A stretch of 64,000 bases of DNA from Burkholderiales bacterium 67-32 (GCA_001898625.1 MKUP01000012.1:124001-188000); one strand, 5' to 3'. Shown: positions 47,002 to 56,436, counted from the stretch's first letter. Notes: generated by a model from the sequence alone, not told the origin. Numbers and translations: made by a program.

Positions 47002-47945
47002 GCGGACTCCTTGGGGGGGCTGAGATCGCCGCCCCATTGTTCGACGATGTCTTGCAACATGGTTGAAACGGCCTGGCAGGCCGGCGTCATCACGCCCGAT
47101 TTCGGCAGGGCCAGGGTGACGTAGCGGCGCAGGTCCGGGTTGACGAGCCGGGTGGCCTGCAATGATCCCTGGCGCAGTTCGTGCATGATCGAATACGGTC
47201 CCAGGACGGCGTACACCGGTTGGGTGGCGGCCAGTTCCTTCTGCGCGGTCAGCGAGTCGGCCTCGATCACCGCCTGCAGCGCGAAGCCCTTGCTGCGGGC
47301 GGTCTCGTCCAGGATCGCGCGCCAGTGCGCGGGCCGCCGGGGCAGTACCAGGGGCAGGTCCTGCAGGCGGGCGAAGTCGACCGAAGGCGCCTGCGTGAGC
47401 GCGTCGCCGGGACGCGCCACGAGATAGGTGTGGCCGGTGGCCAGCAGCCGTTCCTCGGCGCTGGCCGGCTTGTGGAAGCGGAACAGGATGGCCATGTCGA
47501 CCAGGCCCGCGTCCAACAGCGCGTCGAGTTCCCCGCCCTGCCCCTCGCGCACGTTCAGGCGGATCAGGGGGTACTGCTCGCGCACGCGGCCGAACAGCGT
47601 GGTCAGGAGCGGATGGGCGGCCGACGGCAGGATGCCCAGGCGGACTTCGCCCATGGGCACCGGGGACGTCGAGCGGATCTCGCGGAACAGCTGGTCGGTG
47701 TCGGCCAGCCAGGTCCGCACGCGGGCGATGATGTGCTCGCCCAGTTCGGTCAGGACCACGCCGCGCCCCGTGCGGCGGAACAGCCTGCCGCCGCACTCGC
47801 GTTCCAGGTTGCCGATCTGGCGGCTGATGTGCGACTGCACGGTCATGCGCGCGGCCGCAACCTTGGTGAAGCTGCCGTTTTCGGCCACTTCGACGAACAG
47901 TTTCAGGTCGGCCTGGTTCATGGGATGGCAGGTGGATGACGACAT
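46998..47945 (-). CDS. LysR-family transcriptional regulator
   Basis: 315 aa. LKLFVEVAENGSFTKVAAAR and VQSHISRQIGNLERECGGRL give the helix-turn-helix, then RGVVLTELGEHIIARVR and an effector domain of the CynR/nitrogen-assimilation-like branch. The start could be 47945 or the in-frame ATG at 47921 (MNQADLKLF). Divergent from the hyuA gene, of which it is the likely regulator, and translationally coupled to the PAS-LuxR gene. Confidence 0.9.
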   Translation of the reverse strand: MSSSTCHPMNQADLKLFVEVAENGSFTKVAAARMTVQSHISRQIGNLERECGGRLFRRTGRGVVLTELGEHIIARVRTWLADTDQLFREIRSTSPVPMGEVRLGILPSAAHPLLTTLFGRVREQYPLIRLNVREGQGGELDALLDAGLVDMAILFRFHKPASAEERLLATGHTYLVARPGDALTQAPSVDFARLQDLPLVLPRRPAHWRAILDETARSKGFALQAVIEADSLTAQKELAATQPVYAVLGPYSIMHELRQGSLQATRLVNPDLRRYVTLALPKSGVMTPACQAVSTMLQDIVEQWGGDLSPPKESA

Positions 47946-48053
47946 CTCTATTTTGGCATGTCTGAAATCTCTGATCCAAGTCTAGGAAGATATCTGTCGG
48001 CTTCCTACACTGCGAGCCGTCACGACATCGCGCACACCGCACCCAATACCATC

Positions 48054-50147
48054 ATGACAGCATCCAATCCGGCGCCCGCATCGGCGCCTCTGCGCATCGC
48101 CGTGGATATCGGCGGCACATTCACCGACATGGCCGCGTTCGACGAAAGTACCGGCACGCTGCATTTCGGCAAGGCCCTGTCCACGCACGGCCGGCTGGTC
48201 GAAGGCATCCAGCACACGCTGGACGGCGCCGGCATCGACCTGCGCAACGGCTACCTTTTCCTGCATGGCTCGACCATCGCGATCAACACGCTGCTCGAAC
48301 GCAACGGCGCGAAGACAGCGCTGCTGATCACCGAGGGGTTCCGCGACATCTACGAGATCGGCCGCGTCAACCGTCCCGATGCCTACAACCTCTTCTTCTC
48401 CAAGCACACGCCGCTGGTCAAGCGTTCGCTGCGCTATGAGGTCCAGGAGCGGCTGCGCGCGGACGGCAGCGTCCACAAGCCACTGGACGAGGCGCGGGTG
48501 CGCGAGGTGGCGCGGGAATTGAAGGCGCAGGGCGTGGAGGCGGCCGCGGTGCTGCTGCTGCATTCCTATCGCAAGCCCGACCACGAGAAACGCGTGAAGG
48601 AGATCCTGCTCGAGGAACTACCGCACGCCTTCGTCACCGCCTCGCATGAGCTGTCGCAGGAATACCGCGAGTTCGAGCGCGTGTCGACCGCCGTCGCCAA
48701 TGCCTACGTGGGGCCGCGCGTGTCGGCCTACCTGGGCCAGCTCGAGACGCACCTGGGCGAGCGCGGTTTCGGCGGCGACTTCTATGCGGTGCAGTCCACC
48801 GGCGGCCTGTTTCCGCTGGAGCATGCGCGCCGCGAATGCGTCCGCATGCTGGAGTCGGGTCCCGCCGCCGGCGTCATCGGCGCCCAGGCGATCTGCGCGC
48901 AGCTCGGCCTGCCCGACGCCATCGCCTTCGACATGGGCGGCACCACGGCCAAGGCCGGCGTGATCAGCGAAGGCCGCCCGCTCACCACCGGCAGCGCGCT
49001 GATCGGCGGCTACGAGCAGGCCTTGCCCATCCAGATTCCCATGATGGACATCTTCGAGGTCGGCACCGGCGGCGGCAGCATCGCGCGCGTCGAACTGGGC
49101 AATGCGCTGCGGGTGGGCCCGCGCAGCGCCGGGTCCATGCCCGGCCCCGTCTGCTATGCCCGCGGCGGCACCGAGCCCACCGTGACCGACGCCAACCTGG
49201 TCCTGGGCCGCCTGGACGCCGGGCACTTCCTGGGCGGCGAGATGCCGCTGGATCTGGAGGGTGCGCGCGCCGCCATGCACGAGCGCATCGCCGCGCCGCT
49301 GGGGCTGGAAACGGTCGAGGCCGCGGACGGCATCCTGCGCATCGCGGTGACCGCGATGTCGCACGCGGTCAAGGCCGTTACCACCGAGCGCGGCCTGGAC
49401 GCCGGCAGCTTCACCATGGTGGTCTACGGCGGCGCGGGGCCGCTGCATGCCTCGGCCATCGCGCGCGAACTCGGCATCCGCCGCGTGCTCATTCCCTATG
49501 CGCCGGGCTATTTCTCGGCCTACGGCATGCTGTTCAGCGACCTGCGCTACGACTACGTGCGCTCGGTGTTCCGCCACCTGGACGACCTGTCGTTCGACGA
49601 GATCGAGTCGCTGTACGCGTCGATGGAAGCGGAGGGGCGCGCGGCGGTCGCGGCCTCGGCGGTGCGGCCGGACGAGATCGTCATCGAGCGTTCGGCCGAC
49701 ATGCGCTATGTCGGCCAGGAGCACGCGGTGACGGTGGACCTGCCCCGCGTGTATTTCGAGCGCCAGGACCGCGACGCGATCAAGCGCCATTTCGACGACG
49801 TCCATGCCATCCGCTACGGCACCAGCGCGCCGGCCGAGCCTGCCGACATCGTCAGCCTGCGCGTGACGGTGCTGGGCGCGATGCGCAAGCCGCCGCGCCA
49901 TGCGGTGCGGGCCGGCGGCCAGACGCCGCCCGAGGAGGCGCTGCGCGCCACCAAGCCGGTGTACTTCCGTTCGCACGGCCAGGTGCCGACGCCGGTGTAC
50001 CGCCGCGACGCCCTGCTGGCCGGCAACCGCATCCCGGGGCCGGCCCTGATCGAAGAACACGCCTCCACGACCGTCGTCCAGCCGGGCGACGAACTGACCG
50101 TGGACGACTGCGGCAACCTGCACGTGGCCATCGGGAGCGAACGTTGA
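48054..50147 (+). CDS. Hydantoinase/oxoprolinase family protein, subunit A
   Basis: About 697 aa. It has the A-subunit nucleotide-binding signature LRIAVDIGGTFTDMAAFDES, then GSTIAINTLLERNGAKTALL, FDMGGTTAKAGVI and VVYGGAGPLHASAIARELGI. These ATP-dependent enzymes open hydantoins or 5-oxoproline, or carboxylate ketones, together with subunit B. The frame is open from 47958; the ATG at 48054, 12 codons before the conserved start, is preferred, although neither has a good ribosome site. First gene of a coupled operon with the following genes. Confidence 0.9.
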   Translation: MTASNPAPASAPLRIAVDIGGTFTDMAAFDESTGTLHFGKALSTHGRLVEGIQHTLDGAGIDLRNGYLFLHGSTIAINTLLERNGAKTALLITEGFRDIYEIGRVNRPDAYNLFFSKHTPLVKRSLRYEVQERLRADGSVHKPLDEARVREVARELKAQGVEAAAVLLLHSYRKPDHEKRVKEILLEELPHAFVTASHELSQEYREFERVSTAVANAYVGPRVSAYLGQLETHLGERGFGGDFYAVQSTGGLFPLEHARRECVRMLESGPAAGVIGAQAICAQLGLPDAIAFDMGGTTAKAGVISEGRPLTTGSALIGGYEQALPIQIPMMDIFEVGTGGGSIARVELGNALRVGPRSAGSMPGPVCYARGGTEPTVTDANLVLGRLDAGHFLGGEMPLDLEGARAAMHERIAAPLGLETVEAADGILRIAVTAMSHAVKAVTTERGLDAGSFTMVVYGGAGPLHASAIARELGIRRVLIPYAPGYFSAYGMLFSDLRYDYVRSVFRHLDDLSFDEIESLYASMEAEGRAAVAASAVRPDEIVIERSADMRYVGQEHAVTVDLPRVYFERQDRDAIKRHFDDVHAIRYGTSAPAEPADIVSLRVTVLGAMRKPPRHAVRAGGQTPPEEALRATKPVYFRSHGQVPTPVYRRDALLAGNRIPGPALIEEHASTTVVQPGDELTVDDCGNLHVAIGSER

Positions 50148-51898
50148 TGAACGCGCGAGAAACGAACCAGCACACCGTCGATCCGGTCACGGTGGAGATC
50201 ATCCGCAACGGCCTCCTGGCCGTCACGGAGGAAATGAAGACCAACCTGACGAGGACCGCCTACAACCTCATCATCTACGAGGCGCTGGACTTCACGGTGG
50301 GCCTGTTCACGCCCGAGGGCGACACGGTGTCGATCGGCCTGGGCCTGCCCATGTTCATCCGCGGGATGTCCGAAACCGTCAAGGCCAAGATCCGCCACTT
50401 CGGATTGGAGAACATCCATCCCGGCGACATCCTGGTCACCAACGACGCCTACATCACCGGCAGCCACCTGAACCACTTCACCTTCACCATGCCGGTGTTC
50501 CACGAGGGCCGCATCGTCGCCTTCACCTGCTGCATGGCGCATTGGCTGGACGTGGGCGGCACGCTGGGCCAGGTCACGACCGACATCTTCTCGGAAGGGA
50601 TACAGATCCCCATCGTCAAGTACCGCCGCGCTGGCGTGGTCAGCCAGGACCTGGTCGACATCATCGCGATGAACGTGCGCCTGCCCGAGCGCGCGCTGGG
50701 CGACCTGCGTGCGCAGATCACCGCCATCACCACCGGCGAGCGGCGCTTCCTGGAGCTGGTCCAACGCTACGGCGCCGATGCCGTGCACGGCTCGATCGCG
50801 CAGATCATGGATCAGTCGGAAGCGGTGGCGCGGCAGAACACGCTCAGCATTCCCGACGGCGTCTACGAGGCCGAGTCCTACATGGACGACGACGGCGTGG
50901 ACGTGGGGCGGCGCATTCCCATCCGGGTCAAGGTGATCAAGCAGGGCGACGAGATGACCATCGACCTGTCGGACGTGAGTCGGCAGGTGCGCGGCTTCTA
51001 CAACTCCGGCTTCACCACCGGCATCGCGTGCGCGCAGGTGGCCTTCAAGTGCCTGACCACGCCCACCGACTATCCGGTCAACGACGGCAGCTTCCGGCCG
51101 TTGAAGGTCGTCATGCCCATGGGTACCGTCATCAGCGCCGAGCGCCCGTTCCCGATGCGGGTCTGGATGACCTTCCCCATGACCGTCATCGACACCATCT
51201 TCAAGGCGCTGGCGCCGGCCATACCCGACCGCGCCATTGCCGGCCACCATGCCGACCTGGTGTTCCCCAACATCCACGGCATCTCGCCCGAGGACGGCCG
51301 CCTGTTCATCGTCGGCATCGGCCCGTTGGGCGGCGGCTGGGGCGCGAAATCGCGCGAGGACGGGGTCTCGGTCACGGTGTGCATCAACGACGGCGACACC
51401 CACAACAGTCCCACCGAGCAGCTCGAGGCCAAGTATCCGGTCCTGGTCGAGCGCTATGCCATCCGCGCCGACAGCGGCGGCGCCGGCACCTATCGAGGCG
51501 GGCTGGGCGCCGAGATGGTGGTGCAGGCGCTGTCCCCTTTCGCCGTGACCACGCGCATCGACCGCATGCACTGCAAGCCCTGGGGGCTGGAGGGCGGCCA
51601 CGAGGCCGCGGGCAACGGCATCGCCATCCGCCGCAAGGGCGAATGGGACGACGGCATGCCCAACGCCAAGATCTTCAACGTGCGGCTGGAGCGCGGCGAT
51701 GCCTACAAGATGCTGTCGGGCGGCGGCGGCGGTTTCGGCGACCCGCGCGGGCGCGATCCCGAGGCGGTGGCCGAGGACGTGCGCGAGGGCTATGTCAGCG
51801 CCCAGGTGGCGCGCGACGTCTATGGCGTGGCGATGACCGCCGAAGGCGCGGTGGACCACGCCGCCACCCAGGCGCTGCGGGGCCGCCGTGCCGCCTGA
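50147..51898 (+). CDS. Hydantoinase/oxoprolinase family protein, subunit B
   Basis: 583 aa. VDPVTVEIIRNGLLAVTEEM, SIGLGLPMFIRGMSETVKAK, HPGDILVTNDAYITGSHLNH and the glycine-rich end MLSGGGGGFGDPRGRD are HyuB hallmarks. The histidines of SHLNHFTF are part of the metal site in related enzymes. It starts within the stop of subunit A (TGATG) and overlaps the next small gene by 11 bases. Confidence 0.93.
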   Translation: MNARETNQHTVDPVTVEIIRNGLLAVTEEMKTNLTRTAYNLIIYEALDFTVGLFTPEGDTVSIGLGLPMFIRGMSETVKAKIRHFGLENIHPGDILVTNDAYITGSHLNHFTFTMPVFHEGRIVAFTCCMAHWLDVGGTLGQVTTDIFSEGIQIPIVKYRRAGVVSQDLVDIIAMNVRLPERALGDLRAQITAITTGERRFLELVQRYGADAVHGSIAQIMDQSEAVARQNTLSIPDGVYEAESYMDDDGVDVGRRIPIRVKVIKQGDEMTIDLSDVSRQVRGFYNSGFTTGIACAQVAFKCLTTPTDYPVNDGSFRPLKVVMPMGTVISAERPFPMRVWMTFPMTVIDTIFKALAPAIPDRAIAGHHADLVFPNIHGISPEDGRLFIVGIGPLGGGWGAKSREDGVSVTVCINDGDTHNSPTEQLEAKYPVLVERYAIRADSGGAGTYRGGLGAEMVVQALSPFAVTTRIDRMHCKPWGLEGGHEAAGNGIAIRRKGEWDDGMPNAKIFNVRLERGDAYKMLSGGGGGFGDPRGRDPEAVAEDVREGYVSAQVARDVYGVAMTAEGAVDHAATQALRGRRAA

Positions 51899-52268
51899 TG
51901 CCACCGCCCGCGCCGCCGCGCTGCTGCGCTTGTGGAACGACGTGGCGTTGCAGCACGTCTCCATGGGCGGCGCCTGCGCGTGCGGCATGGGCGGCGTGAC
52001 GCTGCGGCTGCAGGATTTCGAGCGCGACATCCTGGACTACCTGCGCGACGAGGCCGGACGCCTGGGCGAGGCCGAGGCCCACGCGCTGCTGCAATGCCAT
52101 GCCCCCGCCGGACAGGAAGGAGGCATGGCGGCCGTGCTGGCGGCGCTGGCCGATCCCGACAGCGTGGTTCCGGCGGCCGGCGCGGCGTGGCTGCTGGGCC
52201 GGCTGGATCGCACCCTGAGTTCTTTCGCGCGGCTGCACGGCGGCGCGCGCTCCGGAGCCTTGCCATGA
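51888..52268 (+). CDS. Small cysteine-containing protein of the hydantoinase operon, function unknown
   Basis: 126 aa, family not recognised. The start is GTG at 51888, inside the 3' end of subunit B; its stop overlaps the CobW ATG. A conserved-looking [20 protein letters not shown] block has two closely spaced cysteines, and a third cysteine follows (LLQCHAP). The helical C-terminus holds alanine-rich segments. The two-sided coupling between HyuB and a metallochaperone suggests a role in enzyme assembly or metal transfer, or as a third subunit; this is inference. Confidence 0.75.
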   Translation: MPPDATARAAALLRLWNDVALQHVSMGGACACGMGGVTLRLQDFERDILDYLRDEAGRLGEAEAHALLQCHAPAGQEGGMAAVLAALADPDSVVPAAGAAWLLGRLDRTLSSFARLHGGARSGALP

Positions 52269-53305
52269 TAGAGACGGACGACCGCATACCGGTCACGGTA
52301 TTGACCGGCTTCCTGGGAAGCGGGAAGACAACGCTGCTGAACCGCCTGCTGGCAAGGCCCGCCCTGCGCGACACAGCGGTCATCATCAACGAGTTCGGCG
52401 AGGTTGGGCTGGACCATCATCTGTTGGAGCAGAGCGCCGAGGACATGGTGCTGCTGGCCAACGGCTGCATCTGCTGCACCATCCGCGGCGACCTGGTCGA
52501 GGCCTTCGACCGGCTGGACCAGCGGCTGGCGGGCCAGGCCGCGCCGTTGCGGCGCGTGGTGATCGAGACCACGGGCCTGGCCGACCCCGCTCCCATCCTG
52601 CACACGCTGATGAGCGAGCCGGCGGTGGCCCGCCGCTACCGGCTGGACCACGTGGCCACGACCGTCGATGCCTGCAACAGCATCGATACGCTGGACCGGC
52701 AGGAAGAGGCGGTGAAGCAGGCGGCGGTGGCTGACCTGCTGGTGCTGACCAAGACCGACCTCGCGTCCGCCGGCCAGTCCGATGCCCTGCTGCGCCGGCT
52801 GAGGGAGATCAATCCGGGGGCCGATGCGGTGCGCGCCGGCCGTGACGACGGCGACTGGCTGGCGGCGCCGGACGGCCGCCCGCGCGACGTGCGGCGCTGG
52901 CTGCAAGCCGAGGCGCATGAGTCGCATGGCGATACGCAGGGGCATTCCGCCCACGGCCACGGACATCATCACGACCACGACCGCACCCGCCACGGCGACC
53001 GTATCCGGTCGTACGTGGTGACCCGCGACGAACCCGTGTCATGGGCCGGCGTGCAGCGCTGGCTGGCCATGCTGTCCACGCTGCGCGGCCCGGACCTGCT
53101 GCGGGTCAAGGGCATCGTCAACGTGATCGAGCACCCCGGCAGGCCGGTGGTCATACACGGGGTCCAGCACGTGTTCCATCCCCATTCCTTCCTGCCCGCC
53201 TGGCCCGACGACGACCACCGCACCCGCATCGTCTTCATCACCCGCGACGTCGAACGCGATCTGGTCGACGACACGCTCAGGATCTTCGAGCGCCGACAAC
53301 CCTAG
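52265..53305 (+). CDS. CobW/COG0523-type GTPase, putative metallochaperone
   Basis: 346 aa. Walker A is [12 protein letters not shown] (residues 14-25), the zinc-binding CxCC motif is CICC at 68-71, guanine recognition is TKTD, and the C-terminal CobW domain ends at RIFERRQ. A histidine-rich loop ([13 protein letters not shown]) near residue 222 would bind metal. Family members load zinc or other metals into client enzymes using GTP. Here the client is probably the hydantoinase-type enzyme made from the same operon. Confidence 0.93.
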   Translation: MIETDDRIPVTVLTGFLGSGKTTLLNRLLARPALRDTAVIINEFGEVGLDHHLLEQSAEDMVLLANGCICCTIRGDLVEAFDRLDQRLAGQAAPLRRVVIETTGLADPAPILHTLMSEPAVARRYRLDHVATTVDACNSIDTLDRQEEAVKQAAVADLLVLTKTDLASAGQSDALLRRLREINPGADAVRAGRDDGDWLAAPDGRPRDVRRWLQAEAHESHGDTQGHSAHGHGHHHDHDRTRHGDRIRSYVVTRDEPVSWAGVQRWLAMLSTLRGPDLLRVKGIVNVIEHPGRPVVIHGVQHVFHPHSFLPAWPDDDHRTRIVFITRDVERDLVDDTLRIFERRQP

Positions 53306-53338
53306 ACCCCGCCTCATCACAACGACAAGGAGACCGAC

Positions 53339-54304
53339 ATGAAGTTTTTCATCCGATATCTCGCGGGCCTGCTGGCCTGCGCCGCCACGGTGGCCGCCAG
53401 CGCGCAGGCCTATCCCCAGCGGCCCGTCCGCGTCATCGTGCCCTATCCGCCGGGCGGCACGGTGGATGCGGTGGCGCGCGTATTCGCCGACAGCCTGGGC
53501 CATCAACTGGGCCAGACCTTCGTGGTCGAGAACCGCGCCGGCGCCAGCGGATCCATAGGCAGCGAGGCCGTGGCGCGCGCGCCGGCCGACGGCTACACCC
53601 TGCTGGTCAATGCCTCCACCTTCGCGGCCGGCCCGTGGCTGCTGAAGTCCCTGCCCTACGACATCCACAAGGACTTCACGCCCATCACCAACCTGGGCGA
53701 GGTGCCGCTGCTGGTCACCGCCAACCCCGGCGTGCCGGCAAAAGACCTCAAGGCGTTCATCGCGCTGGCGCACCAGGCGCCCGGCAAATACTTCTTCGGC
53801 GCCTCCGCCGCCGGTTCGGCCAGCCACCTGGCCGAAGCCGCCATCAGCTACGAGGCCAAGGCCGACATCCCCGTCGTGCTGTACAAGGGCACCGGGCCGG
53901 CGCTGACCGACCTCATGGGCGGCCACATCAGCGCCGTCATCGATGCCGTGCCGTCGTCGTTGCCGCCGGTCAAGGCCGGCCGCACCAAGGCGCTGGCCGT
54001 CACCAGCGCTCAGCGCCTGCCTTCGCTGCCCGACGTGCCGACGGTGGCCGAGTCGGGATTGCAAGGATTCGAAATGGTGTCCTGGTACGGCCTGTGGGGA
54101 CCGGCGGGGCTGCCCGCCGACGTGGTGGCCAAGCTGCACGACGCCGTGCGCAAGGCCATCGACTCGCCGCGGGTCAAGCAGACGCTGAGCGAACAGGCGT
54201 TCGTCGGCAAGGGGTCGTCGCCCCAGGCGTTCGCGGACTATGTCCGTGCCGAGAGCGCCAAGTACGGGAAGCTGGTCAAGGCGGCGAACATCACGGTCGA
54301 GTAA
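53339..54304 (+). CDS. Bug-family (TctC-like) periplasmic substrate-binding protein
   Basis: 321 aa with a signal peptide (about residues 1-22, ending SAQA). Bug signature VIVPYPPGGTVDAVARVFAD, then VENRAGASGSIGSEAVARAP and PADGYTLLV. Following the CobW gene by 33 bases, it probably completes the operon as a receptor for the hydantoinase substrate; no TctAB gene adjoins it. AAGGAG lies eight bases before the ATG. Confidence 0.93.
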   Translation: MKFFIRYLAGLLACAATVAASAQAYPQRPVRVIVPYPPGGTVDAVARVFADSLGHQLGQTFVVENRAGASGSIGSEAVARAPADGYTLLVNASTFAAGPWLLKSLPYDIHKDFTPITNLGEVPLLVTANPGVPAKDLKAFIALAHQAPGKYFFGASAAGSASHLAEAAISYEAKADIPVVLYKGTGPALTDLMGGHISAVIDAVPSSLPPVKAGRTKALAVTSAQRLPSLPDVPTVAESGLQGFEMVSWYGLWGPAGLPADVVAKLHDAVRKAIDSPRVKQTLSEQAFVGKGSSPQAFADYVRAESAKYGKLVKAANITVE

Positions 54305-54316
54305 GACGTTTAGTGA

Positions 54317-54403
54317 TCATTTGACTTAATACAAACCCTTATAACGGTAGTTATCAGCTTGACCGCCTAGATTTCCCTCGTCATTATTTGTCAAATGACA
54401 AAT
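54317..54403. promoter_or_regulatory. AT-rich control region with palindromes before the Rid-protein operon
   Basis: The palindrome ATTTGTCA-AA-TGACAAAT is at 54386-54403; a TCATTTGA half-site at 54317-54324 mirrors its TCAAATGA (54391-54398). A perfect ATAAC-GGTA-GTTAT dyad is at 54341-54354 and contains a TATAAC -10-like hexamer. The region is AT-rich against the genome and lies between the Bug gene stop and the ATG at 54422. The TetR protein at 55732 is one candidate binder. Confidence 0.55.
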
Positions 54404-54421
54404 TAAGGCGAAGGGAATCCT

Positions 54422-54823
54422 ATGTCGCGTCATGCATTCAACCCATCCGGCAGCGCCCCGCCGTCGCCCAGGTATTCCTTCGGGGCGGCCGCGGACGGCT
54501 GGGTGGTGACGTCGGGCATCGTCGCCATCGACGAACGAGGCGAGACACAGCACCCGGGCGATGCCGCGGGCCAGACCCGGCATGTGCTCGACCAGGTCGG
54601 CCGCATCCTGCGCGCCGGAGGCTGCGGGTTCGAAGACGTCCTGTTCGTCCACGTCTATCTGAAGACGATGGCGGATTACGCGGATATGAACCGCGTGTAT
54701 GCCGAGTATTTCGGGGATCGTCCTCCCGCCCGCTTCTGCGTGGCAGCCGGCCTGGTGAAGGATGACTGGCTGGTCGAGATCACGGCCACGGCCAAGGCGG
54801 CGAAGGCGGGTGCAGCGTCATGA
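54422..54823 (+). CDS. Rid-family protein (RidA/RutC-like)
   Basis: 133 aa. It carries R104 in PPARFCVAAGLV and E119 in VEITATAKA, the residues that in RidA bind the carboxylate and activate water; HPGDAAGQTRHVLDQVGRIL matches the mid-block. RidA proteins hydrolyse enamines/imines; RutC acts on 3-aminoacrylate in pyrimidine degradation. First of a new rightward operon, overlapping the hydrolase gene by four bases, so it could clear an unstable enamine intermediate of the same pathway. Confidence 0.9.
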   Translation: MSRHAFNPSGSAPPSPRYSFGAAADGWVVTSGIVAIDERGETQHPGDAAGQTRHVLDQVGRILRAGGCGFEDVLFVHVYLKTMADYADMNRVYAEYFGDRPPARFCVAAGLVKDDWLVEITATAKAAKAGAAS

Positions 54824-55656
54824 ACCTGACCGACTATCCCGGCCAGGAGCCCTTGTCCGAATTCGGACAGCGCCATCACCAGGGCATGGCGAGGCGCAAC
54901 CCGCAACTGCTGTCGACCGAACATGCGTACGCGCAGGACTGTGCGCAGCGCCGGTTGCTGTTCTTTCCCGCGGCAGTGCCCGACGCACCTCTGCTGGTCT
55001 TCTTCCATGGCGGAGGATGGACCAACGGGTTCAAGGAATATGCGGCGTTCATGGGGCCGCTGTTCGCGCAGGCGGGCATTGCGTTCGCCACGGCCGGCTA
55101 TCGGCTGGCGCCCGCGCATGTCTTTCCCACGGGATGGCTGGATTGCGCCGACGCGGTGCGCTGGTGCTGGGACGCGCGGGACCGGCTGGGCGTTGCGGGC
55201 GGACGCTTCTTCGTGGGGGGCTTTTCGGCGGGTGCCCACTACGCGAGCCTGTTGGCGACGAGAACGGATTGGATGGCTCCGCGCGGCCTTCGGCCGGAGC
55301 TGCTCAGGGGATGCCTCGCGGTGTCCGGCAGCTATCGCTTCGATGCCCAGGCAGGCTTCGCGGCCAGGCCGCGCTTTCTTGGTGCGCCGGAGTCGGGCAA
55401 CGACATCGCGGCGGCTCCCCTGGCGCATGTGCGGGCGGGCGTGGCGCCTTTCCACGTGTCGTGGGGCGAGCACGATTTTCCTCATCTGGTGCGGCAGGCG
55501 CGCGAGTTCGCCGATGGCCTGGCCCGTGCGCAAGGCGATGTGACGTGCCTGGAGATACCCGGCCGCGATCACCTGGGCGCGGGATACGCCGCGGGTGAAT
55601 ACGACGGTCCGTGGTTCGCCGCGGCCGCATCCTGGATCAAGGCGCACGCACGATGA
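54820..55656 (+). CDS. Alpha/beta hydrolase
   Basis: 278 aa of the arylformamidase/esterase-like group. HGGGWTNG (63-70) forms the oxyanion hole, S136 is the nucleophile in VGGFSAGAHYASLL, and the C-terminal histidine is in GRDHLGAGY. No signal peptide, so cytoplasmic. Its place after a Rid gene and before a NicX-like enzyme recalls RutC/RutD or NicX/NicD pairs, where a hydrolase cleaves an amide or formyl amide. Substrate unknown. Confidence 0.88.
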   Translation: MNLTDYPGQEPLSEFGQRHHQGMARRNPQLLSTEHAYAQDCAQRRLLFFPAAVPDAPLLVFFHGGGWTNGFKEYAAFMGPLFAQAGIAFATAGYRLAPAHVFPTGWLDCADAVRWCWDARDRLGVAGGRFFVGGFSAGAHYASLLATRTDWMAPRGLRPELLRGCLAVSGSYRFDAQAGFAARPRFLGAPESGNDIAAAPLAHVRAGVAPFHVSWGEHDFPHLVRQAREFADGLARAQGDVTCLEIPGRDHLGAGYAAGEYDGPWFAAAASWIKAHAR

Positions 55657-55731
55657 GACCCGCAACACAGCCCGGCGGCGAGGCGCTCGCGGGCCGCCAG
55701 TCACGCCATTCTTCTATGCTACGCTTCGCGC

Positions 55732-56436
55732 ATGAATGCCCTTCACGAGTCGCTACCGGCATCGCCCGGGCCGCGCAAACGCATGTCTCCGGAAGACCGG
55801 CGGGCATGGATCATCCGGGAGTCGATCGGCTACTTCGCCACCCACGGCTTCAGTATCGATACCCGGTCGCTGGCACGGCATCTTCATATCACGCAGGCGC
55901 TTCTCTACAAGTACTTCCCGTCCAAGCAGATGCTGATCGAGGCCGTGTTCGAGACGGTCTTCGAGCGGCAGAGTGCCGGACGGTGGTCCACCGTGCTGCG
56001 CGATCGCGCCACCGACCTGAAGGCACGGCTGCGGCGCTTCTTCGTCGGCTATGCGCAGGCGACCTACGACTACGACTGGATTCGTGTCTATACGCAGGCG
56101 GCGTTCGCGGGCGGCGACCTGAACCGCAAGTACATCGCCCAGGTGACGCGGCCCCTGCTGCAATCCATCGCCGAGGAAGTCCGGCTTGCCGCGGGCCTGC
56201 CGCTCGAGAAAGCGGCCGAGGTGTCCGAGCTCGAGATCGAGATCCTCTGGCTGTTCCATTTCGGCCTTTACTACCATCCCTATCGCACGCACGTCTACGG
56301 CATGCCGCCTCCGGTGCCGCTGGAGGCGATCGTGGACGCCAGTCTCGACGGGCTGCTCGGCAACCTGCACCGGTGCCTGGCCGCGCAGTACCCCGGCGAG
56401 GTACAGCCCTTGCTGGACGCGACGACCGCTACGTAG
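55732..56436 (+). CDS. TetR-family transcriptional regulator
   Basis: 234 aa. The helix-turn-helix is at about residues 24-70: ESIGYFATHGFSIDTRSLAR, then HITQALLYKYFPSKQMLIEA. The C-terminal ligand domain is unremarkable. It sits between the Rid/hydrolase genes and the ABC transporter on the same strand; the gap to the preceding stop is 75 bases. It may control this operon. Confidence 0.9.
   Translation: MNALHESLPASPGPRKRMSPEDRRAWIIRESIGYFATHGFSIDTRSLARHLHITQALLYKYFPSKQMLIEAVFETVFERQSAGRWSTVLRDRATDLKARLRRFFVGYAQATYDYDWIRVYTQAAFAGGDLNRKYIAQVTRPLLQSIAEEVRLAAGLPLEKAAEVSELEIEILWLFHFGLYYHPYRTHVYGMPPPVPLEAIVDASLDGLLGNLHRCLAAQYPGEVQPLLDATTAT

Noticed and set aside
54321-54345. TTGACT ... TATAAC as a sigma-70 promoter before the Rid gene
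   Set aside because: Spacing is only 13 bases, too short for a standard promoter; kept only as a -10-like hexamer within a palindrome.
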